A stretch of 58,923 nt of DNA, from positions 1 through 58,923 of the forward strand of contig DF237502.1 in assembly GCA_000708835.1 (NCBI GenBank). The letters are read 5' to 3'. The translations under genes were made by a program, and so were the position numbers. The notes under the pieces are model-generated. The model saw only the letters and a program-made list of their open reading frames with translations. It had not been told where the DNA came from and searched no databases. How positions within the stretch are numbered: the first letter of the stretch is position 1; every line of letters starts with the position of its first letter. Origin of the DNA: Klebsormidium nitens (Eukaryota; Streptophyta; Klebsormidiophyceae; Klebsormidiales; Klebsormidiaceae). Positions 48,052-58,923 of this stretch are shown piece by piece.

Positions 48052-48387
48052 ACTTATCTGTCCGAGGTCCGTCCGACTGATTGGATCATTGGTCGAGCAA
48101 GCGGCGGCGTCTCCGAAAATGTCACGGTGGCGGCAATCGATGCGTCGATCCTGACTGCATGCTGCAACTATGTACTGTCCGTGAGCTTCGATAAGAGCGC
48201 TTTAATACAAGTGGGGCGTTACACTCAGGCTCCATATGCATCGGGGGCCGGCCCAGTGACATATAACTGGCTTCAAGTTGGCGGTGTGCGTATGCAACTT
48301 TGCCATGCAGCTTCATTTAGAAGAATCGATCCGCGGCCCCCGGCCCGCGGGGCCGCATCCCCATCAGTGGCAGCTAGGCTCTCATGA
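48052..48387 (+). CDS. Orphan open frame, unknown
   Basis: One hundred and eleven codons, open from a stop at 48049-48051, with no ATG in a sensible place. The first 80 codons look protein-like (for example NVTVAAIDASIL and YVLSVSFDKSALIQVGRY); the last 30 are low complexity. No family is recognised. It may be a gene fragment. Confidence 0.18.
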   Translation, partial: TYLSEVRPTDWIIGRASGGVSENVTVAAIDASILTACCNYVLSVSFDKSALIQVGRYTQAPYASGAGPVTYNWLQVGGVRMQLCHAASFRRIDPRPPARGAASPSVAARLS

Positions 48388-48990
48388 AGTGAGCCTAATG
48401 AGGATCTGAGAGCTATATATACGTTGGACGGTCCCGCCGGGACTCGACTTTGCGGGCGGGCCATGCCTGCATGCGCATGCCAGCTCGTCATGTCCCCTCT
48501 AGCCGCCCTATAGCTTAAGTTAGTACAAACAAATGGCCGAATGCCAGGGAACGCGTGCACCGCGGACTGGCGTCGTCGGTTGATCTTTGCACACAATTCT
48601 TGATCAGACCGTGCCGCCCGCCGCGCCGCAAAAGAGAATCCGCCATATATTGATAGCCGCGCGCGGCATTGTTTCAACATGTCACTGTGCAGCTAGTGTA
48701 TGACGGTATAAAGTATGCAGAGCCGCGCGCGACGTCAATGATCGTTGTTGGATCAGCTGGCAAGCGGAAGGTCGGCTATATAGTATATGATCACAGTTTC
48801 AATGCCAGAGTTCAATGTCACTGACGTACTTGTAAAATACTAGCTGCCGCCCATTTGACCGAGCGGAGGGCGGCCTGCAAATAATGCAGCGAACTCATAC
48901 AAATGCATTCCGCGCACCATGGATTTTGAAGGCCCAAGCAGGCCCCACAGGAGATTTCGATGTATAACGGAGTCTCATTGTCGTCCTTAT

Positions 48991-51900
48991 TTACAGTATC
49001 CTTTTCTTTACAGAGTGTCTCAGAATTGAGCTATAGAACAAGGCCGACAAGCCCACCACGGAACCAGCAACCGCAAGGAAGGCATACGGGCTCTCCTCCA
49101 ACCCGGAAAACAAGTTCATGCCAAAGAGGGCAGCAACCGTGCCCCCAGATGCGATGGAAAATGTGCCCAAATTCAGCCGTACGTCCAGCCGGAGCAGCTC
49201 GTTCCTTTGACTGCATGCCAGATTAGGCCAGTTGTCAGCAGCAGTCACCAGTCTGCTTAGGATTGTCAGAGCCGCTGTTTATTTTGGCCACAGTTCGACA
49301 AGCTGATCTAGCGGATCCTTGGACGGAACCAACTGGGGATTTGCAGGGAATCTATGACAGTTGCCGTGAAGCATCAGTCTCGAGACGTTAGCCTGGATGC
49401 GCGAGGATGCACCTCCGCTAGACAGGCGCTCAAGAAAGGTCAGCCAGCGTCGAAGAAAGGCGAGAGTTCCCGGCCGTGTGCTCTGTCTTTCGCAGCGACC
49501 GAACCGACGATGCACAATATTCCACAATATTCCGGCGACGTTCTGACTGAAACCTGTCTCCGAGCGGGTTAAGAGGGGTGAGGGGCTGCTTTACCTGTCG
49601 AGCATGGTGCGCATGTGCTCCTCCCGGAAGCTCATTTTCTCCATCAGCTGCGACAGCGTGCTCTCCACGTCGTCGACGCGCCGCGCCGCATTCTCCAACA
49701 GCTCCTCCGCCTGCGACCAACGAGCAAGGGTCGGATTCCACACGACGCGAGCCTGGCCACTTGCATACCACATCAGGGCTGAGCATCCGAAAAGCGAAAG
49801 TGCGCGGAACGACGCTGCATAACGATAAGAACAACGGCAGATTCGCGCCCGTGAGACGAATCGGGTACCTTTACTTTCACACTGGAGACAAAGTTCCTCG
49901 AAAGCGATGTCACGATCCTCCATATGTGAGTGAAAGGTTCTCAGGATACTATGACGTCTTTATTTCGTTCGATCGAACACGACCGCTTGATGCTGCTTTG
50001 AGCACAATCAGGTGCAAAGGTAAAGACAACGGAGCACGTAAGAGCGGAAACGCTTCTCTAGCAGCAGCCAATTGGGATGGAAAAGCTCAGTCGTGGGCGC
50101 TCACCTCTTCGTGCTGATCCTTGTGTGGGGGCCTGCCAGCTGCTTTTGCGGTCAGGTAAAGATCGGACATGTCCTGCATCGAAGAGAGAGCATTGAATCG
50201 AAAAGGTACTTTAAAAATGAAGGTCCTGAGCTACTCCTGGGAGCGACTAGGTTTTGCTTTATAATCGAGAACGGCCAGCGGACCTAAAGGAAACCCGTAG
50301 GACCGTTTCAAAATAAATACCTTCGACGAGGTATTTCGTCGCCGCATCCAAAAGTAGTCCGCATTTGCAAGCAGAGCAACACAACAGGATGTCAAGTCGG
50401 AAGAAGCTTATGCACTTCAAGGTCCTAAAGCGTACGCGAAGCAAGAGCGTGAGAATGTGCAGTCGTTTGAGTCGTTTTCAGGCTGCGAATGTCACCTCGT
50501 CGTTGTCGAGGATGCTCTCGAGCGCGGCCTTGATCGCGCCGACCTCGCCTTGCAGCCGCAGCAATCTGAAACAAGCACGCGCAGGCAGGCCCGTCAGTCG
50601 CAGGCCTTCGTACGTTGGCTCCAAGGCGAAGTTCGAAACTCTTGACGAAGTCAGTAATCTCAAGATGAACACGTGATTGAACTTGGAGAATACAGCCGCC
50701 AGCTGCCACTGGAGGCCGCCAAATCCGGCATTGAACGGATCTGTGATCATGGACACTGGAGGGTTCTCCATCCTACAGGCTACGAAGCACGAAACAAAGC
50801 AACCGGTTCAACAAAAGATGGTGCAATCAACGGTCCCTCTCTTCCCAGACGAGTTCATGATACTACCCCGTTCCCCCTCGGATAACCCCTCATGAGGTCG
50901 ACCTGTTTGAGGATCCTACTCTAGCGAATGCACTTTTCCTTCTCGAACCAATTTCGCAGAGCGGGGCGTGCTTCCACACCTTGTTTTGAGGCCCATAAGC
51001 TTGGTCTGCTCTTCTTGCTGCAGCGCGCGGCGGTGCTTCACGTTCGCCTCCAGCTTGTCCAGTACGCCCTCCACGTCAGGCCGCAACCCCTGCACCGCAT
51101 CGAACCCCCGTAGCTGAGACAAGATACTCTTCAAAGGGGGCACGAAATGCTGTGCAGAATATGATCGAATAAATGAGAAACAAAGGTTTCTTCTCTAAAA
51201 AACGGCGGCTGATCGACAGCGAGAAGCTGAAATTATAACCAAAAACATTCATCGGACGGACAAAGCAAGCGGTGTCAACGAAAAGCGAGAGTTTGCCTTC
51301 CAGCTGTTTTCTGCTCTCAATGAGTGGCGCAGCGAGACCAGACCAAAGCTAAGCTGTCAGCTACATGGGCATGCAGACTGTTGAAGGCGGATAACATAGA
51401 GCGAGAGAGTCAGCTTCCAGATCCAACATGCAAGCAACGCAATTCTGCTCACAGGTACGCCTTGCACGTGCACTCACGTCATACTTGTCCGCCAGCGTGC
51501 GGCACGTGTCGTCCAGGATCACCTCCAGCACGCGCAGCTCGAACGGCAGTGCGGCCTCAGGAAGTCCCCTCTGGATCAGCGCCGCAGGTGACGTGGCAGT
51601 CACTGGTGACCGCGGCCCGGCGCACTCCCACTCCGTCCAATGGTGCCGGCACTCCTCAGGGGGTCCTACGGCCAGCTTTCTTTCCCCCCCCGCCATCCCC
51701 TCTGGCAACAGAGCGTAAGGCGCCAGGCCCAGCTTGTCACGCACGCTGTTCGCCTCGCTGAACATGCCCACTAGCGCCGCTGACGTCACTGCCTCTGCGT
51801 GCCGCTCCCGCCCGTCCTGCAGCGTCCGCCCGATGCGGCTCGACAGCACCTTCTCGCGCGCCCGGAAGATGTCCGCCTGCCGGGCCGCCAGCCGGTGCTT

Positions 51901-53944
51901 GATCTCTCTCCGTTGCACTGCCAAACTGGCCGCGCGCGCCTCCAGCTCTTGTACGCTGCTCGAGAGTGGAACCCCCGCTTCCTTGGCTGCCTGTTGCAGC
52001 GACTCTGTCACCCCCCGTAGCCAGCGCTCGTCGCGCTTAACGCGGTACAGCCGTTCCCGGTCCATCAGCTGCGCCATGCGCAGCGCCTGCAGCGGGGCGT
52101 ATAGCTCGGACGAACCCTCCCGTACAGCCTCCACCCCGCCATTCAACTCCGCCCTGGTCTGCCCGCACTTCCGACAGCTGTCCAACTCTTGCATCGTGTC
52201 CTGCTCTTCTTTCAGCGGACTTGCAGTGTCGGCTGGCTCGTCCCTGTTTGTCTGCAGGCGCTGTGCGAGGAGGCGCGCGAGGGGGGGTATTCGCGGGCGG
52301 CCGCCGCCCCAGGCATCACGCGACTCAGGGTCAAAGACGAGGACCTCGCGGGCGGTGATGATGGCGCGCTGATCAAAGAGAGACACCAGGATGCAGGCGG
52401 GGCGGACCAGGATGGCGGGGTACTGCGCAGAGGGGAATGCGGTTGTAAGTGGTTGCTGAAAGTATTGTTCAACCTTTTGTCAGATATGACATGATCGAAA
52501 TGGGCTAGCTGTCTGGTTATCAAAATAGACCACGGCTCACAAAGCCGTTTGGAAAACAACTGTACTTTGCTTGGACGGCGCACATCAAACTTGTGTATAA
52601 GTTTTGAACCAACAAACGTTTCTCAATTACTCAGCTGGGTATTCCCCAGAAGGATCAAATTGGTCGAAGCCCCTTATCGCAACACATCATGCAGATCAAC
52701 GGCTGCTCTCGCATGAAAGCACGTTTGCACCCAATCTCTGTGTGCATCTTTGTCAATCAGGTGGTCAACAGAACCAGAACCGAATGCCCAACCTCTAATC
52801 CAGCAGCGTAACCTTGGCAGAAGCTTCAACCTCCATCTATTCATTGAGGGGGTTGAGGCCCCCCAGCTCCACTAAAAAAGAGTTTTTTTCAAAACTACGC
52901 TCCAATCCCCCAGGAGATAGGCTGTGCGCTCATTCAAATTTCCAAAAGAGGGGTCACAAGAAAGCCCTTTGTAAGCGGAGGCGTCGGCCCTTCACCTGGG
53001 ACTTGAAGGCAGGGTCAATGGAGCGCAGGTCTCGCAGCGGAAGCCCGGCCAGGCGGCACAGGACCACCCTGCCAGACAAGGACACAGGCGGAGGGTGAGC
53101 CGCACCAACATATGCTCTAGGATGAAAGGAGCAACGTACGCTCTTGGGACGGCACAGACTGCACCACCAGATTTTAGAACTGCCCCCTCAAGTCATCCCA
53201 TGGGCAGTCAGGACCCCCTTGTCCACGGTCTGGAGGGCACGCCACGCTTCTCTACGTTGATTATCCACATCTTTGAGGCCGCAAAATCCAGTGCTCAGAG
53301 ACTGTATTCAAAGCAGGTCGCCACCCACTTTCCACTAACCAAACTTTTCTTCTCAGCTTTTCAATGTTTTGAACCAGCATCACAGAGGTGGTGGCAAGAC
53401 ACACTGGTCTGTCACCGCTGGACAGACCATGCCCCGCTGCTGACCTGGGGTAGGCTGCGAGGTGCAGCTTGGTGGGGTCATGTGCCTGCACGGCGGTGAA
53501 GCTCATCACGCGGCTGCTCCCATCCTGGCCCCCCATCCCCCGCCCCCTGGCCTCCTCCATCGCAGCGCTTCTTTCCACAGCACCGCCACCGCCACTGCTG
53601 GCGCCACTGGAGAAGTGGCGGGCATGCAACCAGTAGTCATGTGGAAAGTGTGTGCTTGGGATCTCATGATCGCTAGTGGTCGCACATCGGCCGTAAAAGC
53701 CAACTACGCTACTAGCGCGGCTGCCCACTTGTGGTGCCAAGCTGAACAGCGGTGGTATGCACAGATTCTGATTTGGGCCTTGCGTTGGCGGGGCTTCCCT
53801 GAGCAGCCTGGCCCTGAGAAGACGTGACAGGACCCGCTGAGACAGGTGCCAGTACGCAGACCAGCTTGGTTCCCTGGCCAGCATCAGAGCAATGTCGTGG
53901 CCAGCGGGGAGCAGCATTGCCTGCCAAGCCAGCCCCGCTAGCAT
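48991..53944 (-). CDS. MRS2: MRS2/CorA-type magnesium transporter
   Basis: Pentameric Mg channel of organelle or plasma membranes. Exons in transcript order: 53944-53445, 53068-52996, 52422-51478, 51149-50980, 50565-50496, 50173-50105, 49710-49595, 49210-48991, all in phase, giving 720 residues. Family landmarks: GLPLRDLRSIDP, YPAILVRPACILVSLFDQRA then IITAREVLVFDP, LPFELRVLEVILDD, the long helix ending LLRLQGEVGAIKAALESILD, DMSDLYLTAK, and two C-terminal membrane helices around the diagnostic GMN (678-680). Family members usually have 380-450 residues. The excess is a 170-residue N-terminus with an amphipathic Arg-rich start, suggesting mitochondrial or plastid targeting, and an insertion of roughly 200 residues after the FDP motif. 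The insertion carries a CRKCGQ motif and coiled-coil-like stretches. An in-frame stop lies shortly upstream, so 53944 is the first usable ATG. Confidence 0.93.
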
Positions 53945-54630
53945 CTCCGACTTCAACGGCAGCCAGGATTCCTTTCTCTACTCAGCAACGCTGCAGAAGT
54001 GCCGCCCGCCACATCTCAACTAGGTGAATCAGGGCTCGTGGGACATGCAACTTGCAAGCCTAGGGTACGGTAGATCTCAATGCCCCTGGGCCCTGGCCCC
54101 CTAGGTAGATGATTGCTCAGGCAACCAAACCCTAAAACCCGAAGAACCTTTACCACTTTGAGCCTTTCCGAGTCATTTGTTAACGCTGCCCGCAGTTGAA
54201 TTCATCCACCCTAGATTCTGAGATATTTGCCATCGTGGCAGCCACGTGGTCAAAAGGCCACATATGCATTGACGGCCCGCGACTCCAACGAGCAAAGGCT
54301 GCACTGAAAGCCTGGCACTTCCGGGCCCGAGCTGGCAAAGCAGATCTCTAGAGCTTCCTGCTGCGTCTTGGTACTAATAGAGCCGCCGTCACCTCAACGT
54401 GGGAGTAGTTTGAAAACCTGTTGCATAGGCGCTTCCAAGCGGGGCGGTCAGCTCTTGTCTCGATTCCTAGCGTTCCTGCATGCGTTTAGCAGTACTTTAG
54501 AGAGGTCTGTGGCGTACACAAAGCTGATCTTTTTGTTGGGCACGTTCCCAACTGTAGCCAGATAAATCGAAAGGGGCACCAGAATTCGTGGCAACTGCTT
54601 TAGATCTGTGGCTTTTGATCTTCCAGCGCA
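53945..54630. other. Divergent promoter region between MRS2 and thioredoxin genes
   Basis: A 686-bp spacer between two oppositely transcribed starts, so likely a shared promoter. It has a telo-box at 54127-54140. An acceptor-like TTCCAG ends six bases before the thioredoxin ATG, which may mark a 5' UTR intron. No protein gene is seen. Confidence 0.6.
54127..54140 (+). promoter_or_regulatory. Telo-box-like motif in the divergent promoter
   Basis: AAACCCTAAAACCC contains the plant telo-box core AAACCCTAA. In plants this element is known near transcription starts of housekeeping, often translation-related, genes. Only about one and a half repeats are present, so it is not a telomere remnant. 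Function here is inferred from position only. Confidence 0.4.
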
Positions 54631-57110
54631 ATGTCAGCGACACGTGCCGCATCCCTCTTTGAGCCAGGAACCTTTGTGAATTTCCGCTGTGCTGCACACG
54701 CGTGCCCCACCCGGGGTGCGGCGGAGGCACCAGGATGCTCCTTCTCGCACATGCCTCTGCAGGCACAATCCCGCCGGCAGTGGCAGCCCTCCAAGTCCCG
54801 ATCATCTGGATTGGGGCCCAGAAGTCAGTGGTGTGCCTCACAGCAGCTACAGGGCGAAAGTGGCTGTGATCGAACGCACTCTCTTTCTGCAGCCAATCAT
54901 TTTGGCGGGCACTTGCTAAGAATATTGCAAACCGGAACTGGATGCGCATCAAGCAGAAGCGAGCGGCGATACAGGGGTGGTGTGCGCGCAGCGATCAACA
55001 TTGACCGCAGGCGACACCTGGAGGAGGCGTTCAAGCGCCAGCTGGTGAGGGACTGTTCTCTGTTGCTATCGATATGCGGCCAGGGTGTTTGTGCTTTAGA
55101 GAGGTTGCTGGGCTCACAATCGAAGCTCGTAAGTCCATTTTTTGGAGGCCCCAACGCGCTGACCTTGAGGGTGACCAACCTGGACAGCTTTGACCGTCAT
55201 CTTTGGCTGCTAAGTAACCATCATCAATCAAGGTCACAAGATCCTCATGTGGTCCAAAATCATGGTGGCCGGAGGTGTCGGGTTTTTAATCTGTTGTGCA
55301 GTGAGTCTTTTGCCCCACTTCTGGTCACTATTGATAACCAATATCCTGGCCTCGGGCCAGATCAGAAAATCCAGAGTTTCATGACCGCAAGTAAATCTGC
55401 ATCTGGTGGGGGCGTGCAGGAGCTGGAGGCGCAGGCGGAGGAGGACAGCGGGACGTGCCCTGTGGACTGCGTCACGCCGGTGCGCAACCTAGCCGAGTTT
55501 CAAAAGGTGCTCGACGAAGCGGAGGCCAGCGACGACCTGGTGAGGCTCACGCCCATGGCGGCAGGCTCGAGAGTTTCACCTGGGCGCTCAAACAGAATCG
55601 TGGGATGCCTGTAGTTGCCCCTTTGGAGTGGGCGTCGAGCAGGTTTTGCGGTTGTGAGGACAAGTTGTGTGATCTTTCAAAGGCTGCGACAGTATGCGCA
55701 AAATGGTGAAGATATCTGAAGCTGCTGATGACACTCTGGTCGCACCCGAAAGGCACCGCCCAAAAGTCCTCAGTAAGCATTGTCTATCAACTTTGGCATT
55801 GAGTGGCTGGTCCAACCCCATATTGCCGCATGAATTGGCGAACATTGCAGGCAGCTGTACGTGGTGCAAGTGATCTGCATTGAAGAATGTCGACAAGGCA
55901 CGTGAGCTGGCGTAACACCCCAAATATGCACCATCCCATAGACACGGTGTCCATGTGAGAAGCTTGCCATATCTTCGTTCATTGCGCGCTCTCCGTGTGA
56001 ACGGGAAAATCGTTGTGCAGGTGGTGGTGGATTTCTACAATGCTGCGTGTGGGTCGTGCAAGTACATCCTGCCGCAGTTCGTCAAGATGTGCAAGAGCGG
56101 GGGGCAGGGCGCGGGGGGCATGGGCGGGGTCGTCTTTGTGAAGCACGACGTGAGGGACGAGTATGACGAACTCACGGTGAGCGGCAGCAAGCAAGAAGAC
56201 CATTCTCCTGACACTGGGGGAAAGGACACCGGCAGAGAAACACTGGTTTAGTCTGATTGTTCAATGTCGACTGTGTAAGTTCGGAAGTTACTAAATGAGT
56301 CTCGGACCTTGTTTGGGTATCTCTCTACCCTCGAAAGTCGATTTGAGGCAATTTTGGTGAGCGAATCCAAGGATGCTCGGTTCTCGACGATCTGCAATTG
56401 CGCCTTCTAACTAGCTGCAAGGCGAGTTCCGGTTCAGTGCTTGGCCAACCGGGGTCTGCCAAGGGGGCTGCGACTTGGTGGCCACTTCGAGTAGGGGAGG
56501 TGCTAGCATCAGCACTAGCTGGCGTACCTAAGCCGTCATATATTGGCAAGGGGCACGCCATGCTGGTGCAATATGTGCAGGCTTCATCATGAGTGGCGAG
56601 TCGAAGGCCCGACAACTTATCTGTCGAGTGTCGCCGTGTGCAGGACCTGGCCCGCTTCTACCGCATCCGCATGGTGCCCATGTTCGCATTCTTCCAGGTG
56701 AGTCCCGGCATGCGCTGCTGCCGGCTCTGGGGCAAGCATGGTTTGCATGTGCTGTTTGTGCTTCACCTAGTGGTAGCACGCGGTTAGTGCCTTAACGAAA
56801 GGCCAGCACGTTGTCACGCGTTGGGGCACGAATCAGCGGGACTGAATAGAGGGGCTAATGGACGCATGGTGGTTGAGCCCGCTGTTGATTGAAGGTTTGT
56901 CGCGGTGTCATACTTGGTCTAAGACTGTGTGGTGGCGTCAACTTAAAGTTTAATCTCCCTTTGCAGGACGGCAGCCGCAAGGAGCAGTTCGCCACCCGGG
57001 ACAAGCAGAGGGTGGAGCGCACCATCAAGGCATTGCTGAACCGGCGGAAAACGTTTCAGGAAACTTATGGAGATAGAAGTGAGCACGAAAAGACCAATGG
57101 GGATAGCTGA
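54631..57110 (+). CDS. Atypical (ACHT-like) thioredoxin, probably plastid
   Basis: Thioredoxin-fold redox protein. Exons: 54631-55044, 55420-55539, 56021-56176, 56644-56697, 56967-57110, in phase, 295 residues. The first 130 residues are rich in Ser, Arg and Ala with few acidic residues, as in a plastid transit peptide. A linker ELEAQAEED leads to NLAEFQKVLDEA, then VVVDFYNAACGSCKYI with catalytic pair Cys188/Cys191, VVFVKHDV, RFYRIRMVPMFAFF with the cis-proline after MV, and a basic C-terminal helix. The usual Trp before the CxxC is replaced by Ala and the active site is CGSC, in line with the ACHT/thioredoxin-like group that lacks WCGPC. A Gly-rich insertion (GGQGAGGMGG) sits after the active-site helix. 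It could instead belong to another plastid thioredoxin-like subgroup. Confidence 0.87.
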
Positions 57111-57930
57111 GTGCGGCTAGATGCTACTGTTTGATGCACTAGTGAATACGTAAAATAAGGGGAAAAGCTCTTATCATCAAAAGGTTCAACGTTCCAGTCA
57201 ATTGATTGTGTTGTATGTCTTAGTCATAGGTTGTCGGATCGTCCATCAACAATCAGGTCAAATGTTTGGTATTAGATGTCCGACTGTACAGTGTAACTTG
57301 AAACGCTTAGTGCCGAGGCTAGACGCTAGCCGAGCAGGAATATAGATCAGGTTTGCAGTGATTGTACGTTCGAAAGCAAGGTAGTCCGCGTTTCCGGATT
57401 CTGGCCTCAGTGCGATAGTCACAAACCGGCGCGGCCAAGAGTGATGGGCGCATCCAATCGCTTAAGTTGCATCAGATCCAGGCCCACCGTGCATCATCTT
57501 AAGGCGAGGCGACCACCCCGAGGGCCTCAGCTCCACAAGCCTGAAGTTAACTGTGACTTAACGCTGAAAGCGGGGGCGCGCCAGAGGTTTGCTCCTGTCT
57601 ATAAATACGTATACATGTTCAACCGCGTATGTCAGATTGAGATTGTCTGGTACTGCCAGGTAGCTCAATGTCATAGTATATAGGTATACATAAGCTCATG
57701 CAATTAAGCTACGATGAGAATGATCATCATGCATTAGCTAGTAATTATTAATGATGCCTGCATGCAGCATGATGGATCTTCCAACCGTCATTGCAACGCG
57801 ATGCCATGCAACGATCATCGATGTCACTGTGTATCGCGTTGTTCTAGATTAATGTAAGTAGCTAAGTTGAAGTTACCGTGCCCCGACCGAGCTGAGCGTT
57901 GAGCTAGGTCGGACCCATCATGCAGAGTGA

Positions 57931-57990
57931 GCGGCCCTTTTTTGAACCTTGGTTTTGCCAAGCCTAAGTCAACCGCAAGCTAAGGGCCGC
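57931..57990. repeat. Nested inverted repeat
   Basis: GCGGCCCTT (57931-57939) pairs with AAGGGCCGC (57982-57990), enclosing a smaller CTTGG / CCAAG stem. It could form a two-level hairpin of 60 nt. Function is unknown. Confidence 0.6.
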
Positions 57991-58260
57991 GCCGGGCGCA
58001 CTGGCGCATCAATCAAACTTAATTAGGCCCCTAAATTACTTGGCAATGACCGTACAGGCTCGTCATGTGACTCACTCATACATGCATGGTAACTACGTTG
58101 CGGGCTCCCTGGCCAGCCCTCTTAATCATGCATGGCCACCATCACAACGCTCCAACGCGTCCAAGTAAGGGGGCGCGGCCTGACGGTTTTCGAGAGATTC
58201 ACTGACAGTAGGCTGCAGTGTATTCTGCCGGTGATTCGCGATCGATCCGAATGACGAGAG

Positions 58261-58304
58261 TGACGGAGCCTCAAATTTGTCAGTGACGGGGCCTCAAATT
58301 TGTC
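58261..58304 (+). repeat. Direct tandem repeat, 23-bp period, two copies
   Basis: TGACGGAGCCTCAAATTTGT at 58261 and TGACGGGGCCTCAAATTTGT at 58284 differ at one base. Only two units are present. Confidence 0.9.
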
Positions 58305-58537
58305 GATCGAAATTTCAATAGTACGGGTTTCCGGGAAGCTTTCGGAAAGCTGTCAATTCACAGTGAATTCGATCACTCAAGTAGGAAGTTGGTAGGTCTG
58401 GAGGGTCAAAATGGACCTCCGCTACGGTTGGAGGAGTCCCCGGCCACAGCTGTGAATTTGTACAACGTTTGTGCAACGTTACAACTCGGGCAATATGTTC
58501 CTAAGGTCCTCTGGTAGATCATACTCTAAATTCAGCT

Positions 58538-58762
58538 GTGAACTACGAAAATCGTGGCATGCACAGCTTCAAGTTCTACGCTACAAACCCGAAAACCCAA
58601 AAAATTGCTGATTTGGACCATTTTCGAGTCAGTGGTGAAACCTGCCTACCGCGCGAATTCGGCTTTACGCGTGCGGAAGATTTTCCCGGTTGCGTTGTGA
58701 TGCGCATGCCATCGCGAGGGTCTTGCACTAGCTATATATTTGACAAAGATTTGACGCCATAA
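58538..58762 (+). CDS. Orphan open reading frame, unknown
   Basis: A 74-codon frame with ATG, open a little further upstream, reading for example MHSFKFYATNPKTQKIADL and ending near SYIFDKDLTP. No domain is recognised and no splice partners are visible before the window ends. It weakly resembles the orphan frame at 47772-48017. Confidence 0.2.
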   Translation: MNYENRGMHSFKFYATNPKTQKIADLDHFRVSGETCLPREFGFTRAEDFPGCVVMRMPSRGSCTSYIFDKDLTP

Positions 58763-58923
58763 TATCGGCGACCATAAGCATCGATGCACGCGATCCATGA
58801 TGATCAATCGCTCACATGTGTAACGATTACGACTGGTTAAGCCTAACCTCGTTCTCGACAGGATTTCGTTGACCGCGAGTTAGCGAAACGGCGGTGGTTA
58901 CGTCTTAACGACGCACTGCGTAG

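Larger units (their letters stand above)
46510..48990. other. Spacer between tubby and MRS2 genes with a dyad cluster
   Basis: The first several hundred bases are the upstream region of the tubby gene. From about 47.3 kb the sequence is rich in inverted repeats and short palindromes. It includes three strong consecutive hairpins, the direct repeat CTCTACCGTCGAT (47462-47474 and 47493-47505), a small dyad at 47313-47331, and two orphan open frames downstream of the hairpins. No known gene is recognised. Confidence 0.55.
57111..58923. other. Unassigned region downstream of the thioredoxin gene
   Basis: After a short 3' UTR the sequence becomes rich in CATG, CTAG, TGCA and GATC palindromes, like the other spacers. 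It contains a nested inverted repeat at 57931-57990, a 23-bp tandem repeat at 58261-58304 and an orphan frame at 58538-58762. No conserved gene is recognised. Confidence 0.5.

Overview
The window looks like nuclear DNA of a green-lineage eukaryote. Protein genes are broken into 5 to 19 short exons with clean GT-AG (twice GC-AG) splice sites, and the products are plant-type: an AHK1-class osmosensing histidine kinase, an mTERF protein, an NDA-type alternative NADH dehydrogenase, a tubby-domain protein, an MRS2/CorA magnesium channel and an atypical (ACHT-like) thioredoxin. AHK1-type kinases are typical of streptophytes, so a streptophyte alga such as Klebsormidium is the most likely source. That assignment is inference; no marker here proves it. 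The six gene models were joined by hand from splice sites and intron phases. All six close in frame, although the first exon of the mTERF gene is tentative.

Layout: 1-1259, upstream region. 1260-15406 (+), hybrid histidine kinase, 19 exons. 15407-17990, convergent spacer with a probable 259-bp MITE. 17991-24660 (-), mTERF protein. 24661-26815, divergent spacer. 26816-33388 (+), NDA. 33389-35700, spacer with a 280-base assembly gap. 35701-46509 (-), about 2190-residue tubby-domain protein with a huge disordered N-terminus. 46510-48990, spacer holding three consecutive perfect inverted repeats. 48991-53944 (-), MRS2-type Mg channel. 53945-54630, divergent promoter with a telo-box. 54631-57110 (+), thioredoxin-like protein. 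57111-58923, unassigned spacer.

The genes do not form an obvious pathway. They are a mix of signalling (osmosensing, phosphoinositide or membrane binding) and organelle functions (mitochondrial respiration, organelle gene expression, Mg transport, plastid redox), arranged as convergent and divergent neighbours with ordinary eukaryotic spacing.

The most unusual observations are structural. In three different genes, introns carry decayed tandem copies of the adjacent intron-exon junction ('exon echoes', spacing roughly 140-180 bp). The palindrome TGACGTCA occurs 16 times, mostly inside exons. Four spacers (about 15.85-17.9, 33.5-35.0, 47.3-48.9 and 57.2-58.9 kb) have a distinct texture, rich in short palindromes and carrying orphan open frames of unknown origin.
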